Part shown: piece by piece, positions 1 through 9,886 of the stretch | Layout of the letters: each line of letters opens with the position of its first letter | Position numbering within the stretch: position 1 is the first letter of the stretch | DNA from: Streptomyces aureocirculatus | GTDB lineage: Bacteria > Actinomycetota > Actinomycetes > Streptomycetales > Streptomycetaceae | Assembly: GCF_000720475.1 (NCBI RefSeq) | Contig: NZ_JOAP01000014.1 | Location: 1 to 64,000 of the forward strand | Length of the DNA stretch: 64,000 nt | Direction of reading: 5' to 3' | Program-made: the position numbers and the translations under genes | The notes under the pieces: generated by a model | Database searches by the model: none | Told to the model about the DNA's origin: nothing | What the model saw: only the letters and a program-made list of their open reading frames with translations

Positions 1-97
1 GAAACGCCCGGTTACATTCCGAACCCGGAAGCTAAGCCTCACAGCGCCGATGGTACTGCAGGGGGGACCCTGTGGGAGAGTAGGACGCCGCCGAACT
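1..97 (+). rRNA. rrf: 5S ribosomal RNA, 3' part
   Basis: The first bases match the actinobacterial 5S rRNA from roughly nucleotide 24 onward: the GGTTACATTCCGAACCCGGA loop, then GATGGTACTGCAGG, and the closing GAGAGTAGGACGCCGCCGAAC end. About 23 nucleotides of the 5' end lie outside the window. The gene is the last part of an rrn operon running on the + strand. A strong terminator follows about ten bases later. The exact 3' end is set by similarity and could be off by one or two bases. Confidence 0.95.
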
Positions 98-105
98 AAA
101 CGTAG

Positions 106-150
106 AAGAGCTGGTCCCCGAACTTCGGTTCGGGGACCAGCTCTTTTTTG
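106..150 (+). terminator. rrn operon terminator
   Basis: A near-perfect hairpin with arms AAGAGCTGGTCCCCGAAC and its complement surrounds a TTCG tetraloop and is followed by a run of T residues. This is a classical intrinsic terminator placed just after 5S rRNA, so it ends the rrn transcript. Confidence 0.95.
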
Positions 151-211
151 TTGCCCGTCACGCGCTGTTCACGTTGTGCGACAACCATCCCCAGACATGG
201 GGACACATGCA

Positions 212-871
212 ATGCTGCGGGCCGCCGGAGTCGGAAGCGGTGACGAGGTCATCGTGCCCGCGTACGGAAACGCCGAAGTCGCCGAGGCCGTCGTGCTCGC
301 CGGCGCCATGCCCGTGTTCGCGGACATAGACCCGCTGACGTACTGCCTCGACCCCGTGGCGGTCGACGCCGTCACCACACCCCGCACCGCCGCCGTGATC
401 GCCGTACACCGCTTCGGGAACCAGGCCGACACCGCAGGCCTTCGAACCCTCGGACGGCGCAACGGATTCCTCGTCCTTGAACACCGGGAACCCGAGACGC
501 CGCAGGACGGAAGCGCCCAGCGCCGGGCCTACGCCACCTACCTCAACGGACGGCTGACCGGCGTCATAACACCGGCCGAGAACGCCCCCCACAGCGACCA
601 GTACGTCGTCCGGGTGCCCGGCAACGGCCGACCCGACCGGGACGCCTTCGCACGAGCCGTACGCGCACGCGGAGTCGACTGCCACGTACCCGTGAAGACC
701 CCGCTGCACCGCACACCGAAGTACTGGCGGGACGTGGAACTGCCCGAAACCGAGCGGGCCGCCGACGAAACACTCGCGCTGCCCGTCGACGCCTCGCTGA
801 CACGGCGTGAACTCCAGCGGATCGTCTCCGCCTGCAACGCCCTCGGAGGACTCCTCCAGGCCGCCTTCTGA
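212..871 (+). CDS. Shortened DegT/DnrJ/EryC1/StrS aminotransferase-like protein
   Basis: The product of about 219 residues begins MLRAAGVGSGDEVIVPAYGN, the signature of the N-terminal cofactor-binding half of DegT/StrS-family PLP sugar aminotransferases, followed by PVFADIDPLTYCLDP. It ends with a C-terminal segment (CHVPVKTPLHRTPKYW) also typical of the family. Full-length members have about 370 residues. Here the N-terminal cap is missing and the central stretch that should carry the Schiff-base lysine is absent or replaced (around residues 95-130). The start at 212 is chosen because GGGGA lies eight bases upstream; an in-frame ATG at 197 is possible. What is seen is a family relative without its catalytic core. 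That it is enzymatically inactive, or has another role, is inference. It sits alone between the rrn terminator and tRNA-Thr. Confidence 0.7.
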   Translation: MLRAAGVGSGDEVIVPAYGNAEVAEAVVLAGAMPVFADIDPLTYCLDPVAVDAVTTPRTAAVIAVHRFGNQADTAGLRTLGRRNGFLVLEHREPETPQDGSAQRRAYATYLNGRLTGVITPAENAPHSDQYVVRVPGNGRPDRDAFARAVRARGVDCHVPVKTPLHRTPKYWRDVELPETERAADETLALPVDASLTRRELQRIVSACNALGGLLQAAF

Positions 872-949
872 ATAAGGCGGTTCGGGGCCCTCCCACGATC
901 GGGTATGATTTCTTTCGTTGCCGCGGGGAAAACTCGCACAGCGCAACTG

Positions 950-1025
950 GCCCCTATAGCTCAGTCGGTAGAGCGTCTCCATGGTAAGGAGAAGGTCAGC
1001 GGTTCGATTCCGCTTGGGGGCTCCA
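950..1025 (+). tRNA. tRNA-Thr (anticodon GGT)
   Basis: A 76-nt cloverleaf folds fully. The acceptor stem GCCCCTA pairs with TGGGGGC. The anticodon arm is TCTCC-ATGGTAA-GGAGA, giving anticodon GGT, which reads ACC threonine codons. The T arm is AGCGG-TTCGATT-CCGCT, and a CCA end is encoded. A hairpin terminator follows ten bases downstream, so this is a monocistronic tRNA gene. Confidence 0.97.
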
Positions 1026-1034
1026 GAGACAACG

Positions 1035-1069
1035 AAGAGGGCCACCGTCCGCGACGGTGGCCCTCTTTG
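1035..1069 (+). terminator. Terminator after tRNA-Thr, possibly bidirectional
   Basis: AAGAGGGCCACCGTC and its complement enclose a CGC loop and are followed by TTTGC. It ends the tRNA transcript. It also lies 47 bases past the stop of the convergent osaC gene, so it may serve both strands. Confidence 0.88.
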
Positions 1070-1115
1070 CTGTGTCCCGCGGGTCGCCCGCGCCCGTTCG
1101 CCCGTTCGCCCGTTC

Positions 1116-3776
1116 TCAGTCGTCCAGACCGGGAACGCGCATCGCGAGAATCGCCATGTCGTCCGACGGAGCGTCCGTCGCGAACCGCTCCACCGCGCGC
1201 ATGATGCGCGCCGCCACCGCCCCCGCCGTGAGGCCCGTGCAGGTCGTGAGGACATCGGCGAGACCGTCGTCGCCCAGCATGCGCGTGCCCTCACGGCGTT
1301 CCGTGACGCCGTCGGTGACGCACAGCAGGACATCACCCGGGTCAAGGGTCACCGTCTGCTCGTACAGCTCGAGGTCGTCCATGACGCCGAGCAGCGGCTG
1401 CGGTTCCGCGTACGGCTCGACCGTGCCGTCCTGGCGCAGACGCAGCGGAAGCGGATGGCCGGCGCAGACGACCTTGAGGACCGCGGAGCCGTCCTCCTGG
1501 GGCCACAACTCCCCGTACAGGAGCGTGAGGAAGCGGCTGCGGGCGCCCTCGTCGAGGATCGCCGCGTTCAGGCGTTCCAGGACCGCTGGGCCGCCGAAGC
1601 CCTCCCGGGCAAGCAGGCGCAGGGCGTGCCGGGCCAGGCCCGTGACCGCGGCGGCCTCCGGGCCCGTGCCGCAGACGTCCCCGATGGCGAAGCCGTACGC
1701 GCCGTCGCGGATCGGGAAGAGGTCGTAGAAGTCGCCGCCGACCTCGTTGCCCTCGCCGGCCGCGCGGTAGATGACCTCGACCTCCACGCCCGGGACCTGC
1801 GGCAGCTCCGGCGGCAGGAGACTGCGCTGGAGGGACTGGCTGATCGCCATGCGCTCCGAGTAGAGACGGGCGTTGTCCAGGGCCAGGGCGGCCCTGCGGG
1901 ACAGGTCCTCGGCCAGCTCCAGGATCTCCTGGCGGAAGTGCTCGTCCGACGGCTTGCCGAGGACCAGCATGCCGATGACGCGGTTCCGGGCGACCAGGGG
2001 CAGGACCACCGTCTCACCGCCCACGGCGGAGGCCGTCGCGAGCGTCGTCCCGATGCCCGAGCCGACCGTCATCGGCTCACCGAGGCCGAGGTTCCGCATC
2101 GACGTGCGCAGGGCGGTCTGGTGCGCGGCCTCGGACGGCGCCGCCCAGACGCGGGCGCCAGGTGTCGGGACCGGGTCCGGCGGGTCGACCTTCGTGAGAA
2201 GCGCCTTCACGCCGTCGATGCGGTCCTCGTCCTCGTGCAGAACGTACGACAGATACGGCTCGGAGGCCTGGTCGGCGATGGTGTACACGGCGCACCACGT
2301 GGCCAGCGTCGGAACCGTCATCTGGGCCATGAGAGCCAGCGTCTGGTCGCGGTCGAGTGTGCCCGCGAGCAGGTCGGAGGCCTCCACCAGGAAGGAGAGC
2401 GAGCCTCTGCGCAGCCGCTCCAGCTCGCCGAGGCGGGCCGACTCGACGGCGAGGGCGATGCGATCGGCGGCGAACTGCAGGCGCAGGGCCTCCTCGTTCG
2501 AGTACCGGTCGCGGGCCTCCGCGGCGACACCGAGGGAGCCCGTGAGGCGGCCCTCGACCTTCAGCGGGACGGTGACGACCGAGCGCATGCCGGTTCCGTT
2601 GAGCAGCGGGACGGCGCCCGGCACGACCGTGAGGTCCTCGTGGACCGCGGGCATGCGGGCGGAGCCGTACCGGCCGGGACCCGCCTCTACGGGGACGCGG
2701 GCGAAGCGCTGGCGGGCCGAGGGCAGGCCCGTGGAGGCGCGGACCTCCAGCTCCGTCTCGTCGTCCGTGGCGAGCAGCAGGAAGGCCGCGTCGCCGTCCA
2801 GCATGTCGCGTGCCCGCTCGACCGTGCGCTGGAGGAGTCCGTCCAGGTCGTCGGGCGCGGGGGAACCGATGAAGATTTCGAAGGGGTCCGCGGTGTGCGG
2901 CTCGCTGAGCGTGCCCGGCTCGGGGGACGGGCCGCGCAGCGGGGTCTGCAGGACGGCGCGCTCGTCGTCCCGTACGAGAAGGCAGACCGTGGACGGCTCG
3001 CCGTCGGTGTCGCGGACGCGCAGGTGCGAGGCGTAGACCGGGATGACGCGGCCGCCGGAGTCGCGGATGCCGTAGCTGCCCTCCCAGCGGGAGAGGCGCA
3101 GGGCGTCGGCGATGCCGGTGCTGGTGCCGGGGGTGTGCGGCCAGGCGGCGAAGTCCGTGAGGGGCTTGCCGGTGACCTGCTCGGCGACGTACCCGAACAG
3201 TTCCTCCGCGTCCTCGTTCCACGCGGAGATGGCGCCCGTGCGGTCGATCTGGACGACGGCGACGCGGACGCGGCCGTCGGTGACGGGCAGCAGGTCGAGG
3301 GGGAGCTGGGGTCCCGCGGTGCGGGTGCCCACCGGGCGGTCGGGCAGGTCGATTTGGAACCAGACCTGTTTGTTCGTGGAGGTGTAGTCGACGCCCCAGC
3401 GGGTGGCGAGCGCGGCGCAGAGCTGGAGGCCGCGGCCGCCCTCGCGGTCCGGGCTGCCCATGGTCGCGGGCGAGTTCTGCAGCGGGATCTCCCGCTCGGG
3501 GTAGTGGTCCGAGACCTCGATGCGGACGGCGTCTTCTGTACGAAGACACAGGACATCGGCGGCCGTGCCCGCGTGCACGACCGCGTTGGTGACGAGTTCG
3601 CTGGTCAGAACGACCGCGTCGTCGACGACGTCCGTGAAACCCCAGCCCTGGAGGGTGTCGCGGACGAACGAGCGTGCCGTCGCGACGGAACGCCCGACGG
3701 GTTCGAAAGTCGCAGCCGCGCGCGCGGTGATCACAGAGCTCCTCGTCCTCAGTCCCCCGGGAATCTGCAGTCCCAT
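1116..3776 (-). CDS. osaC: OsaC-like multidomain regulator (RsbW-type kinase, PAS, two GAF, PP2C phosphatase)
   Basis: The product has about 886 residues. Domains in order: a HATPase_c_2/RsbW-like region (about 15-140, with SELVTNAVVHAG), a PAS domain (165-270), GAF (318-455), a second GAF (470-645), and a SpoIIE/PP2C domain (650-885) with GGDFYDLF, GDVCGTGPEA, VTDGVTER and SDDM metal-binding motifs. It thus carries both an anti-sigma kinase-like and an RsbU-like phosphatase module. In S. coelicolor the protein with this architecture, divergent from osaAB, is OsaC, which modulates the osmotic stress sigma factor SigB. The start MGLQIPGG at 3776 is preceded by GAGGGG; the frame stays open upstream to 4037 without family sequence. 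No membrane segment is evident, so it should be cytosolic. Orthology is inferred from domain order and gene context. Confidence 0.88.
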   Translation of the reverse strand: MGLQIPGGLRTRSSVITARAAATFEPVGRSVATARSFVRDTLQGWGFTDVVDDAVVLTSELVTNAVVHAGTAADVLCLRTEDAVRIEVSDHYPEREIPLQNSPATMGSPDREGGRGLQLCAALATRWGVDYTSTNKQVWFQIDLPDRPVGTRTAGPQLPLDLLPVTDGRVRVAVVQIDRTGAISAWNEDAEELFGYVAEQVTGKPLTDFAAWPHTPGTSTGIADALRLSRWEGSYGIRDSGGRVIPVYASHLRVRDTDGEPSTVCLLVRDDERAVLQTPLRGPSPEPGTLSEPHTADPFEIFIGSPAPDDLDGLLQRTVERARDMLDGDAAFLLLATDDETELEVRASTGLPSARQRFARVPVEAGPGRYGSARMPAVHEDLTVVPGAVPLLNGTGMRSVVTVPLKVEGRLTGSLGVAAEARDRYSNEEALRLQFAADRIALAVESARLGELERLRRGSLSFLVEASDLLAGTLDRDQTLALMAQMTVPTLATWCAVYTIADQASEPYLSYVLHEDEDRIDGVKALLTKVDPPDPVPTPGARVWAAPSEAAHQTALRTSMRNLGLGEPMTVGSGIGTTLATASAVGGETVVLPLVARNRVIGMLVLGKPSDEHFRQEILELAEDLSRRAALALDNARLYSERMAISQSLQRSLLPPELPQVPGVEVEVIYRAAGEGNEVGGDFYDLFPIRDGAYGFAIGDVCGTGPEAAAVTGLARHALRLLAREGFGGPAVLERLNAAILDEGARSRFLTLLYGELWPQEDGSAVLKVVCAGHPLPLRLRQDGTVEPYAEPQPLLGVMDDLELYEQTVTLDPGDVLLCVTDGVTERREGTRMLGDDGLADVLTTCTGLTAGAVAARIMRAVERFATDAPSDDMAILAMRVPGLDD

Positions 3777-4038
3777 GGTGCGGCCGCCCCTCAGATGCCC
3801 GCTGTTATGTGTGCCACCGCCCTGGCCGGGCAGGACCGGGGTGGTTGGACAGCCGGATGCCAGGTTACTTACCTTCGCCGTCCATGCTGATGCCGGTCGC
3901 CAGTGTTTCCGCCCGGAGGGTGTGCGGACGGTGTGCGAAGCTGCCGAACTGTTATGGCCTGGTTCGGCCATGGTGAAACACTGGGGAAGCTGCCGAACGG
4001 AACCCAGCAGTACGGTCGACCCTTGCGGGAGGGACACA
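3777..4038. promoter_or_regulatory. Divergent osaC/osaA intergenic region
   Basis: The 262 bases between the start codons of osaC (minus) and osaA (plus) must hold both promoters. GGGAGGG at 4028-4034 is the osaA ribosome binding site. I could not identify clear -35/-10 boxes or a regulator site by eye. Confidence 0.5.
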
Positions 4039-7000
4039 GTGGAGTCTGGCGCTGCGACGCGGGCTGCTAAGACGCGCGCGAAAGACGGACCGTCCCCGGG
4101 CAGTCAGCGCAAACCGCGGCACGGGACGACCGCCACAGTGGACGCGGCGGCCCTCAACAGGCTGCTCGCGGCCCTGGTGGCGATGCGGGACGGAAACTTC
4201 CGCAAGCGCCTGACGGTGTCCGGCGACGACGTGATGTCGGAGATCGCGGCCGTCTTCAACGAGGTCGCCGACCGCAATCTCCACCTCACCGGTGAGCTGT
4301 CGCGGGTGCGGCGCACGGTCGGACGTGAGGGAAAGCTCACAGAGCGGTTGCAGGGCGGGGCCATGGAGGGCTCCTGGGCGTCCGCGATCGAGGCGTCCAA
4401 CGCGCTCGTCGAGGATCTTGTGCGGCCGGTCTCCGAGGTCGGCCGTGTCCTTTCCGCGGTCGCGGAGGGCGATCTGGAGCAGCGCATGGAGCTGCGCGCG
4501 CAGGTGGACGAGGGCAACGGCCATCCGCTGCGCGGCGAGTTCCTGAAGGTCGGGCGTACGGTCAACAACCTCGTCGACCAGTTGTCGACGTTCACCGACG
4601 AGGTCACGCGGGTGGCCAGCGAGGTCGGCACGGAGGGCAAGCTGGGCGGGCAGGCCCGGTTGCGCGGTATGTCCGGTTCGTGGAAGGACCTCACGGACTC
4701 GGTCAACACCATGGCGTACCGGCTGACGGCGCAGGTGCGCGACATCGCCCTGGTGACGACGGCGGTGGCCAAGGGCGATCTGTCGCGCAAGGTCACCGTG
4801 CATGTCGCCGGTGAGATGCTGGAGCTGAAGAACACCGTCAACACGATGGTGGACCAGCTCTCCTCGTTCTCCTCCGAGGTCACCCGCGTCGCGCGGGAGG
4901 TCGGAACGGAGGGTGAGCTCGGTGGGCAGGCGCAGGTGCCGGGCGTCGCGGGGGTGTGGAAGGACCTCACCGACTCGGTGAACCTGATGGCGGGCAACCT
5001 GACGGCGCAGGTGCGGGGCATCGCGCAGGTGACGACGGCCGTCGCGAACGGTGACCTGTCGCAGAAGGTGCGGGTGAGCGCGCGCGGCGAGGTGGCGCAG
5101 CTCGCCGAGACCATCAACCAGATGACGGAGACGCTGCGGACGTTCGCGGACGAGGTCACGCGCGTCGCCAACGAGGTCGGTGCCGAGGGGCAGCTCGGCG
5201 GGCAGGCGAACGTGCCGGGCGCGGCGGGCACGTGGAAGGACCTCACCGACTCCGTCAACACGGTCTTCAGGAACCTGACCACGCAGGTGCGGGACATCGC
5301 GCAGGTGACGACGGCGGTGGCGAACGGCGATCTGTCGCAGAAGGTCACCGTCGATGTCGCGGGCGAGATGCTCGAGTTGAAGAACACCGTCAACACGATG
5401 GTGGACCAACTGTCGGCATTCGGCGCCGAAGTGACGCGCGTCGCGCGGGAGGTCGGCGTCGAGGGCGAGCTCGGCGGGCAGGCGCAGGTGCCGGGCGCGG
5501 CGGGCACCTGGAAGGACCTCACCGACTCGGTGAACACCGCATTCCGTAACCTCACCGGGCAGGTGCGCAACATCGCGCAGGTGACGACGGCGGTGGCGAA
5601 CGGCGACCTCTCCCAGAAGGTCACGGTCGACGTCTCCGGAGAGATGCTTCAACTGAAGAACACCGTGAATACCATGGTGGACCAGCTCTCGTCGTTCGCC
5701 GACCAGGTCACGCGGATGGCGCGGGACGTGGGCACGGAGGGACGGCTCGGCGGTCAGGCGCGGGTGGACGGCGTCAGCGGTACGTGGAAGGAACTGACCG
5801 ACTCCGTCAACTTCATGGCGGGCAACCTCACTTCGCAGGTCCGTCAGATCGCGCAGGTGACGACGGCGGTGGCGCGTGGTGACCTGTCGCAGAAGATCGA
5901 CGTGGACGCGCGCGGGGAGATCCTGGAGCTGAAGAACACCATCAACACGATGGTCGACCAGCTCTCCGCGTTCGCCGACCAGGTGACGCGAGTGGCGCGT
6001 GAAGTGGGCACGGAAGGGCGGCTCGGCGGGCAGGCGCAGGTGCCCGGTGTCGCCGGGGTGTGGCGTGACCTCACCGACTCGGTGAACGGCATGGCCGGGA
6101 ACCTCACGGCTCAGGTGCGCAACATCGCGCAGGTCGCGACGGCGGTGGCGCGCGGTGACCTGTCGCAGAAGATCGACGTGGACGCCCGGGGCGAGATCCT
6201 GGAGCTGAAGAACACCCTCAACACCATGGTGGACCAGCTCTCCGCGTTCGCCGAGCAGGTGACACGGGTGTCCCGCGAGGTGGGTACGGACGGCATCCTG
6301 GGCGGTCAGGCCGAGGTGCAGGGCGTGTCGGGTACGTGGAAGGACCTGACGCAGTCCGTGAACGGCATGGCGAACAACCTCACCCTTCAGGTGCGGAACA
6401 TCGCCGAGGTCACCACGGCCGTCGCCATGGGTGACCTGTCCAAGAAGATCACCGTGGACGCGAAGGGCGAGATCCTCGAACTCGTCACGACCGTGAACAC
6501 GATGGTGGACCAGTTGTCGTCGTTCGCGGAGCAGGTCACGCGGGTGGCCCGTGAGGTGGGCACGGAGGGCAAGCTGGGTGGCCAGGCGCGCGTGGTCGGC
6601 GTCACGGGCATCTGGAAGGACCTCAGCGACAACGTCAACCTGATGGCCAACAACCTGACCATGCAGGTGCGGAACATCTCGCAGGTCGCCGCCGCCGTCG
6701 CCAACGGCGATCTGACCAAGACGGTGACGATCGAGGCGCGCGGTGAGGTCGCGCAGCTCGCGGACACCTTCAACACCATGGTGAAGACGCTGAGTTCGTT
6801 CGCCGACCAGGTCACCAAGGTGGCCCGTGAGGTGGGTACGGACGGCATCCTCGGCGGGCAGGCCCGCGTCCCGGGAGTCTCGGGTACGTGGAAGGACCTC
6901 ACCGAGTCCGTGAACGGGATGGCGTCCAATCTGACCGGACAGGTCCGCAACATCGCGATGGTCACCACGGCCATCGCCAAGGGCGACCTGACCAAGAAGA

Positions 7001-9621
7001 TCGACATCGATGCGCGCGGGGAGATCCTGGAGCTCAAGACCACCATCAACACGATGGTGGACCAGTTGTCGTCGTTCGCCGAGCAGGTCACCCGGGTCGC
7101 CCGTGAGGTGGGGACCGAGGGGCAGCTCGGCGGTCAGGCGCGGGTGCGGGACGTCGACGGCACCTGGCGCGACCTGACCGAGTCGGTGAACGAGATGGCC
7201 GGGAACCTGACCCGGCAGGTGCGGGCCATCGCGGCCGTCGCCACGGCGGTGACCCGCGGCGATCTGAACCTGAAGATCGACGTGGACGCCGCGGGGGAGA
7301 TCCAGGTCCTTCAGGACAACATCAACACGATGATCGCGAACCTGCGCGACACCACTCTCGCCAACAAGGAGCAGGACTGGCTGAAGGGCAACCTCGCGCG
7401 CATCTCGGGCCTCATGCAGGGCCGCCGCGACTTGGAGGACGTCGCCTCGCTGATCATGAGCGAGCTGACGCCGGTGGTCTCGGCGCAGCACGGCGCGTTC
7501 TTCCTCGCGATGCCCCTGGACGACGCGAAGGACCTCGACGGCGACGGTGACGAGGACGCGTACGAGCTGCGCATGCAGGGCAGCTACGGCTACTCGATGG
7601 GGTCGATGCCGACGTCGTTCCTGCCCGGTGAGACGCTGATCGGCACGGCCGCCAAGGAGCGGCGCACCATCCTCGTGGAGAACGCGCCGTCCGGCTATCT
7701 GCGGATCGCCTCCGGGCTCGGTGAGGCGCCTCCTGCGCAGGTCATCGTGTTGCCGGTGCTCTTCGAGGGCAAGGTGCTCGGCGTCATCGAGCTGGCGTCG
7801 TTCCAGCCGTTCACGCAGATCCAGAAGGACTTCCTCAGCCAGATCGCCGAGATGATCGCGACGAGCGTCAACACGATCAGCGTCAACACCAAGACGGAGA
7901 TCCTGCTGAAGCAGTCGCAGGAACTCACCGAGCAACTGCGCGAGCGCTCCGCGGAGTTGGAGAACCGGCAGAAGGCGCTGCAGGAGTCCAACGCCGAACT
8001 GGAGGACAAGGCCGCGCTGCTCGCGCAGCAGAACCGCGACATCGAGGTCAAGAACACCGAGATCGAAGAGGCCAGGCAGGTCCTGGAGGAGCGCGCCGAA
8101 CAGCTCGCGGTCTCCATGCGTTACAAGTCCGAGTTCCTCGCGAACATGTCGCACGAGTTGCGTACGCCGCTCAACTCGCTGCTCATCCTCGCCAAGTTGC
8201 TGGCCGACAACGCCGAGGCGAACCTCACGCCCAAGCAGGTGGAGTTCGCCGAGACCATCCACGGCGCGGGCTCGGACCTGCTCCAGCTCATCAACGACAT
8301 CCTCGACCTGTCCAAGGTCGAGGCCGGCAAGATGGACGTCAGCCCGACCCGTATCGCGCTCGTCCAACTCGTCGACTACGTAGAGGCCACTTTCCGTCCG
8401 CTGACCGCGGAGAAGGGGCTCGATTTCTCCGTACGTGTGTCACCGGAGCTGCCCGCCACGCTGCACACGGACGAACAGCGCCTCCTTCAGGTGCTGCGCA
8501 ATCTGCTGGCCAACGCGGTGAAGTTCACCGACTCCGGAGCGGTGGAGCTCGTCATCCGGCTCGCCGGCAACGATGTGCCCAACGCCATCAGGGAGCAGCT
8601 TCTCGAGGCCGGTTCGCTGCGGGACGCGGATGCCGACCTGATCGCGTTCTCCGTGGCCGACACCGGCATCGGCATCGCGGCGAGCAAGATGCGGGTGATC
8701 TTCGAGGCCTTCAAGCAGGCCGACGGCACGACGAGCCGCAAGTACGGCGGTACGGGCCTCGGCCTGTCGATCAGCCGGGAGATCGCGCGGCTGCTCGGCG
8801 GTGAGATCCACGCGGCGAGCGAACCGGGGCGCGGCTCCACCTTCACGCTGTATTTGCCGCTGCACCCCAGCGAACTGCCGCCGCAGGGCTACACCCAGTT
8901 GCCGCCGCCTCCCGCGACGCCCGAACTGCCCGCCCTGGAGTCCCGGGAACTCCTCCACCCCAGGGAGGCCGGGGAGGAGGCCGGTTCTCAGGGGTCCCAG
9001 GGGTCCCAGGAGTCCCTGCGGAACGGCGGGCGGCCCGCGCCCGCGCCGTCGCCCGCCACGCCGCCGGGGGCCGCCCCCGGCCCCGCCGCGCTGTTCCGGC
9101 GCCGCCGCAGGGCCGCGCCGCCCGCCGCGGAGCCCACTCCGCCGCTGCCGGGGCAGCCCGCCGCGGCGGCGGGCGCGGGAACGCCGGAGCAGTGGCCCGA
9201 AGGGCAGGGGCAGGAGACGCCGGCGGCGCGGGTGAGGTTCCAGTTCGGCGGTGAGAAGGTGCTCATCGTCGACGACGACATCCGCAATGTCTTCGCGCTC
9301 ACCAGCGTCCTGGAGCAGCACGGCCTTTCCGTGCTGTACGCGGAGAACGGCCGGGAGGGCATCGAAGTCCTGGAGCAGCACGACGACGTGACCCTCGTCC
9401 TGATGGACATCATGATGCCGGAGATGGACGGGTACGCGACGACGACGGCGATCCGCAGGATGCCGCAGTTCGCCGGACTGCCGATCATCGCGCTCACGGC
9501 GAAGGCCATGAAGGGCGACCGGGAGAAGGCGATCGACTCCGGGGCGTCGGACTACGTGACCAAGCCGGTCGACCCCGATCACCTGTTGTCGGTCATGGAA
9601 CAGTGGATGCACACGGAGTGA
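4039..9621 (+). CDS. osaA: OsaA-like hybrid histidine kinase with poly-HAMP array
   Basis: The product has about 1860 residues. The GTG start at 4039 has GGGAGGG five bases upstream. Residues about 175-1095 are ten tandem 92-residue HAMP-type units. They are followed by a GAF domain (about 1115-1280), a coiled coil (1285-1360), and a HisKA domain with the phospho-acceptor His1372 in SHELRTP. A HATPase domain follows ([26 protein letters not shown]), then a Pro/Ala-rich linker, and a C-terminal receiver domain with Asp1790 in [11 protein letters not shown]. There is no transmembrane segment, so it is a cytosolic sensor. In S. coelicolor OsaA partners with OsaB in osmoadaptation. The repeat length and the HAMP-kinase-receiver order resemble fungal group III osmosensing kinases (Nik1/Os-1). 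The ligand or cue is not visible. Confidence 0.93.
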   Translation: MESGAATRAAKTRAKDGPSPGSQRKPRHGTTATVDAAALNRLLAALVAMRDGNFRKRLTVSGDDVMSEIAAVFNEVADRNLHLTGELSRVRRTVGREGKLTERLQGGAMEGSWASAIEASNALVEDLVRPVSEVGRVLSAVAEGDLEQRMELRAQVDEGNGHPLRGEFLKVGRTVNNLVDQLSTFTDEVTRVASEVGTEGKLGGQARLRGMSGSWKDLTDSVNTMAYRLTAQVRDIALVTTAVAKGDLSRKVTVHVAGEMLELKNTVNTMVDQLSSFSSEVTRVAREVGTEGELGGQAQVPGVAGVWKDLTDSVNLMAGNLTAQVRGIAQVTTAVANGDLSQKVRVSARGEVAQLAETINQMTETLRTFADEVTRVANEVGAEGQLGGQANVPGAAGTWKDLTDSVNTVFRNLTTQVRDIAQVTTAVANGDLSQKVTVDVAGEMLELKNTVNTMVDQLSAFGAEVTRVAREVGVEGELGGQAQVPGAAGTWKDLTDSVNTAFRNLTGQVRNIAQVTTAVANGDLSQKVTVDVSGEMLQLKNTVNTMVDQLSSFADQVTRMARDVGTEGRLGGQARVDGVSGTWKELTDSVNFMAGNLTSQVRQIAQVTTAVARGDLSQKIDVDARGEILELKNTINTMVDQLSAFADQVTRVAREVGTEGRLGGQAQVPGVAGVWRDLTDSVNGMAGNLTAQVRNIAQVATAVARGDLSQKIDVDARGEILELKNTLNTMVDQLSAFAEQVTRVSREVGTDGILGGQAEVQGVSGTWKDLTQSVNGMANNLTLQVRNIAEVTTAVAMGDLSKKITVDAKGEILELVTTVNTMVDQLSSFAEQVTRVAREVGTEGKLGGQARVVGVTGIWKDLSDNVNLMANNLTMQVRNISQVAAAVANGDLTKTVTIEARGEVAQLADTFNTMVKTLSSFADQVTKVAREVGTDGILGGQARVPGVSGTWKDLTESVNGMASNLTGQVRNIAMVTTAIAKGDLTKKIDIDARGEILELKTTINTMVDQLSSFAEQVTRVAREVGTEGQLGGQARVRDVDGTWRDLTESVNEMAGNLTRQVRAIAAVATAVTRGDLNLKIDVDAAGEIQVLQDNINTMIANLRDTTLANKEQDWLKGNLARISGLMQGRRDLEDVASLIMSELTPVVSAQHGAFFLAMPLDDAKDLDGDGDEDAYELRMQGSYGYSMGSMPTSFLPGETLIGTAAKERRTILVENAPSGYLRIASGLGEAPPAQVIVLPVLFEGKVLGVIELASFQPFTQIQKDFLSQIAEMIATSVNTISVNTKTEILLKQSQELTEQLRERSAELENRQKALQESNAELEDKAALLAQQNRDIEVKNTEIEEARQVLEERAEQLAVSMRYKSEFLANMSHELRTPLNSLLILAKLLADNAEANLTPKQVEFAETIHGAGSDLLQLINDILDLSKVEAGKMDVSPTRIALVQLVDYVEATFRPLTAEKGLDFSVRVSPELPATLHTDEQRLLQVLRNLLANAVKFTDSGAVELVIRLAGNDVPNAIREQLLEAGSLRDADADLIAFSVADTGIGIAASKMRVIFEAFKQADGTTSRKYGGTGLGLSISREIARLLGGEIHAASEPGRGSTFTLYLPLHPSELPPQGYTQLPPPPATPELPALESRELLHPREAGEEAGSQGSQGSQESLRNGGRPAPAPSPATPPGAAPGPAALFRRRRRAAPPAAEPTPPLPGQPAAAAGAGTPEQWPEGQGQETPAARVRFQFGGEKVLIVDDDIRNVFALTSVLEQHGLSVLYAENGREGIEVLEQHDDVTLVLMDIMMPEMDGYATTTAIRRMPQFAGLPIIALTAKAMKGDREKAIDSGASDYVTKPVDPDHLLSVMEQWMHTE
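4561..7320 (+). repeat. Ten tandem 276-bp coding repeats (HAMP units) in osaA
   Basis: Ten units of exactly 276 bp (92 codons) follow one another without gaps. Each carries a conserved block of the form EVGTEGxLGGQAxVxGVxGTWKDLT and a second block [21 protein letters not shown]. Unit sequences differ mostly by synonymous or conservative changes, so the array grew by duplication and is held in register. Confidence 0.95.
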
Positions 9622-9886
9622 CGGAGCGGTTCGCGGACGGCGGGGGGACGCCGCGTCGCTACACGCAGTTGCTGACAGAGTGTTGCCGACGTCGTGTAGA
9701 ACCACGGTATTCGGGGAACCTTCTGGTCCGCCGCTGCGTTTCTGCTACGTGCACAGTGACATCGCGGTGACAGGGTGTGGCGACAGGCGGGGTGCGGCTA
9801 CGATGACCGGCACAAGGACGGACGGCGCAAGGGAGTCGTCCTCTGGGGCGGCGCCCGGTGTACCGCCGGGGCGAGGAGGGCGGGCC
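9622..9886 (+). promoter_or_regulatory. osaA-osaB intergenic region with spaced inverted repeat
   Basis: There are 265 bases between osaA and osaB. An inverted repeat CTACACG (9660-9666) and CGTGTAG (9693-9699) is separated by 26 bases. This is long enough for a separate osaB promoter and an operator-like site, but no convincing promoter boxes are visible. The osaB ribosome binding site GAGGAGGG is at 9872-9879. Confidence 0.4.

Noticed and set aside
50-211. N-terminal extension of the aminotransferase-like gene into 5S rRNA
   Set aside because: The frame runs through rRNA and its terminator; family sequence starts only near 212.
981-3890. Long open frame antisense to osaC
   Set aside because: Arg/Gly/Val-rich translation without any motif; the opposite strand encodes a complete multidomain protein.
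3952-8367. Long open frame antisense to osaA (about 1470 codons)
   Set aside because: It is the complement of the osaA HAMP repeats. The translation is His/Arg/Leu-rich low complexity with no family, a GC-rich shadow.
9660-9699. Inverted repeat as terminator of osaA
   Set aside because: Arms of seven bases are separated by 26 bases and lack a compact loop or T run; better described as a possible operator.
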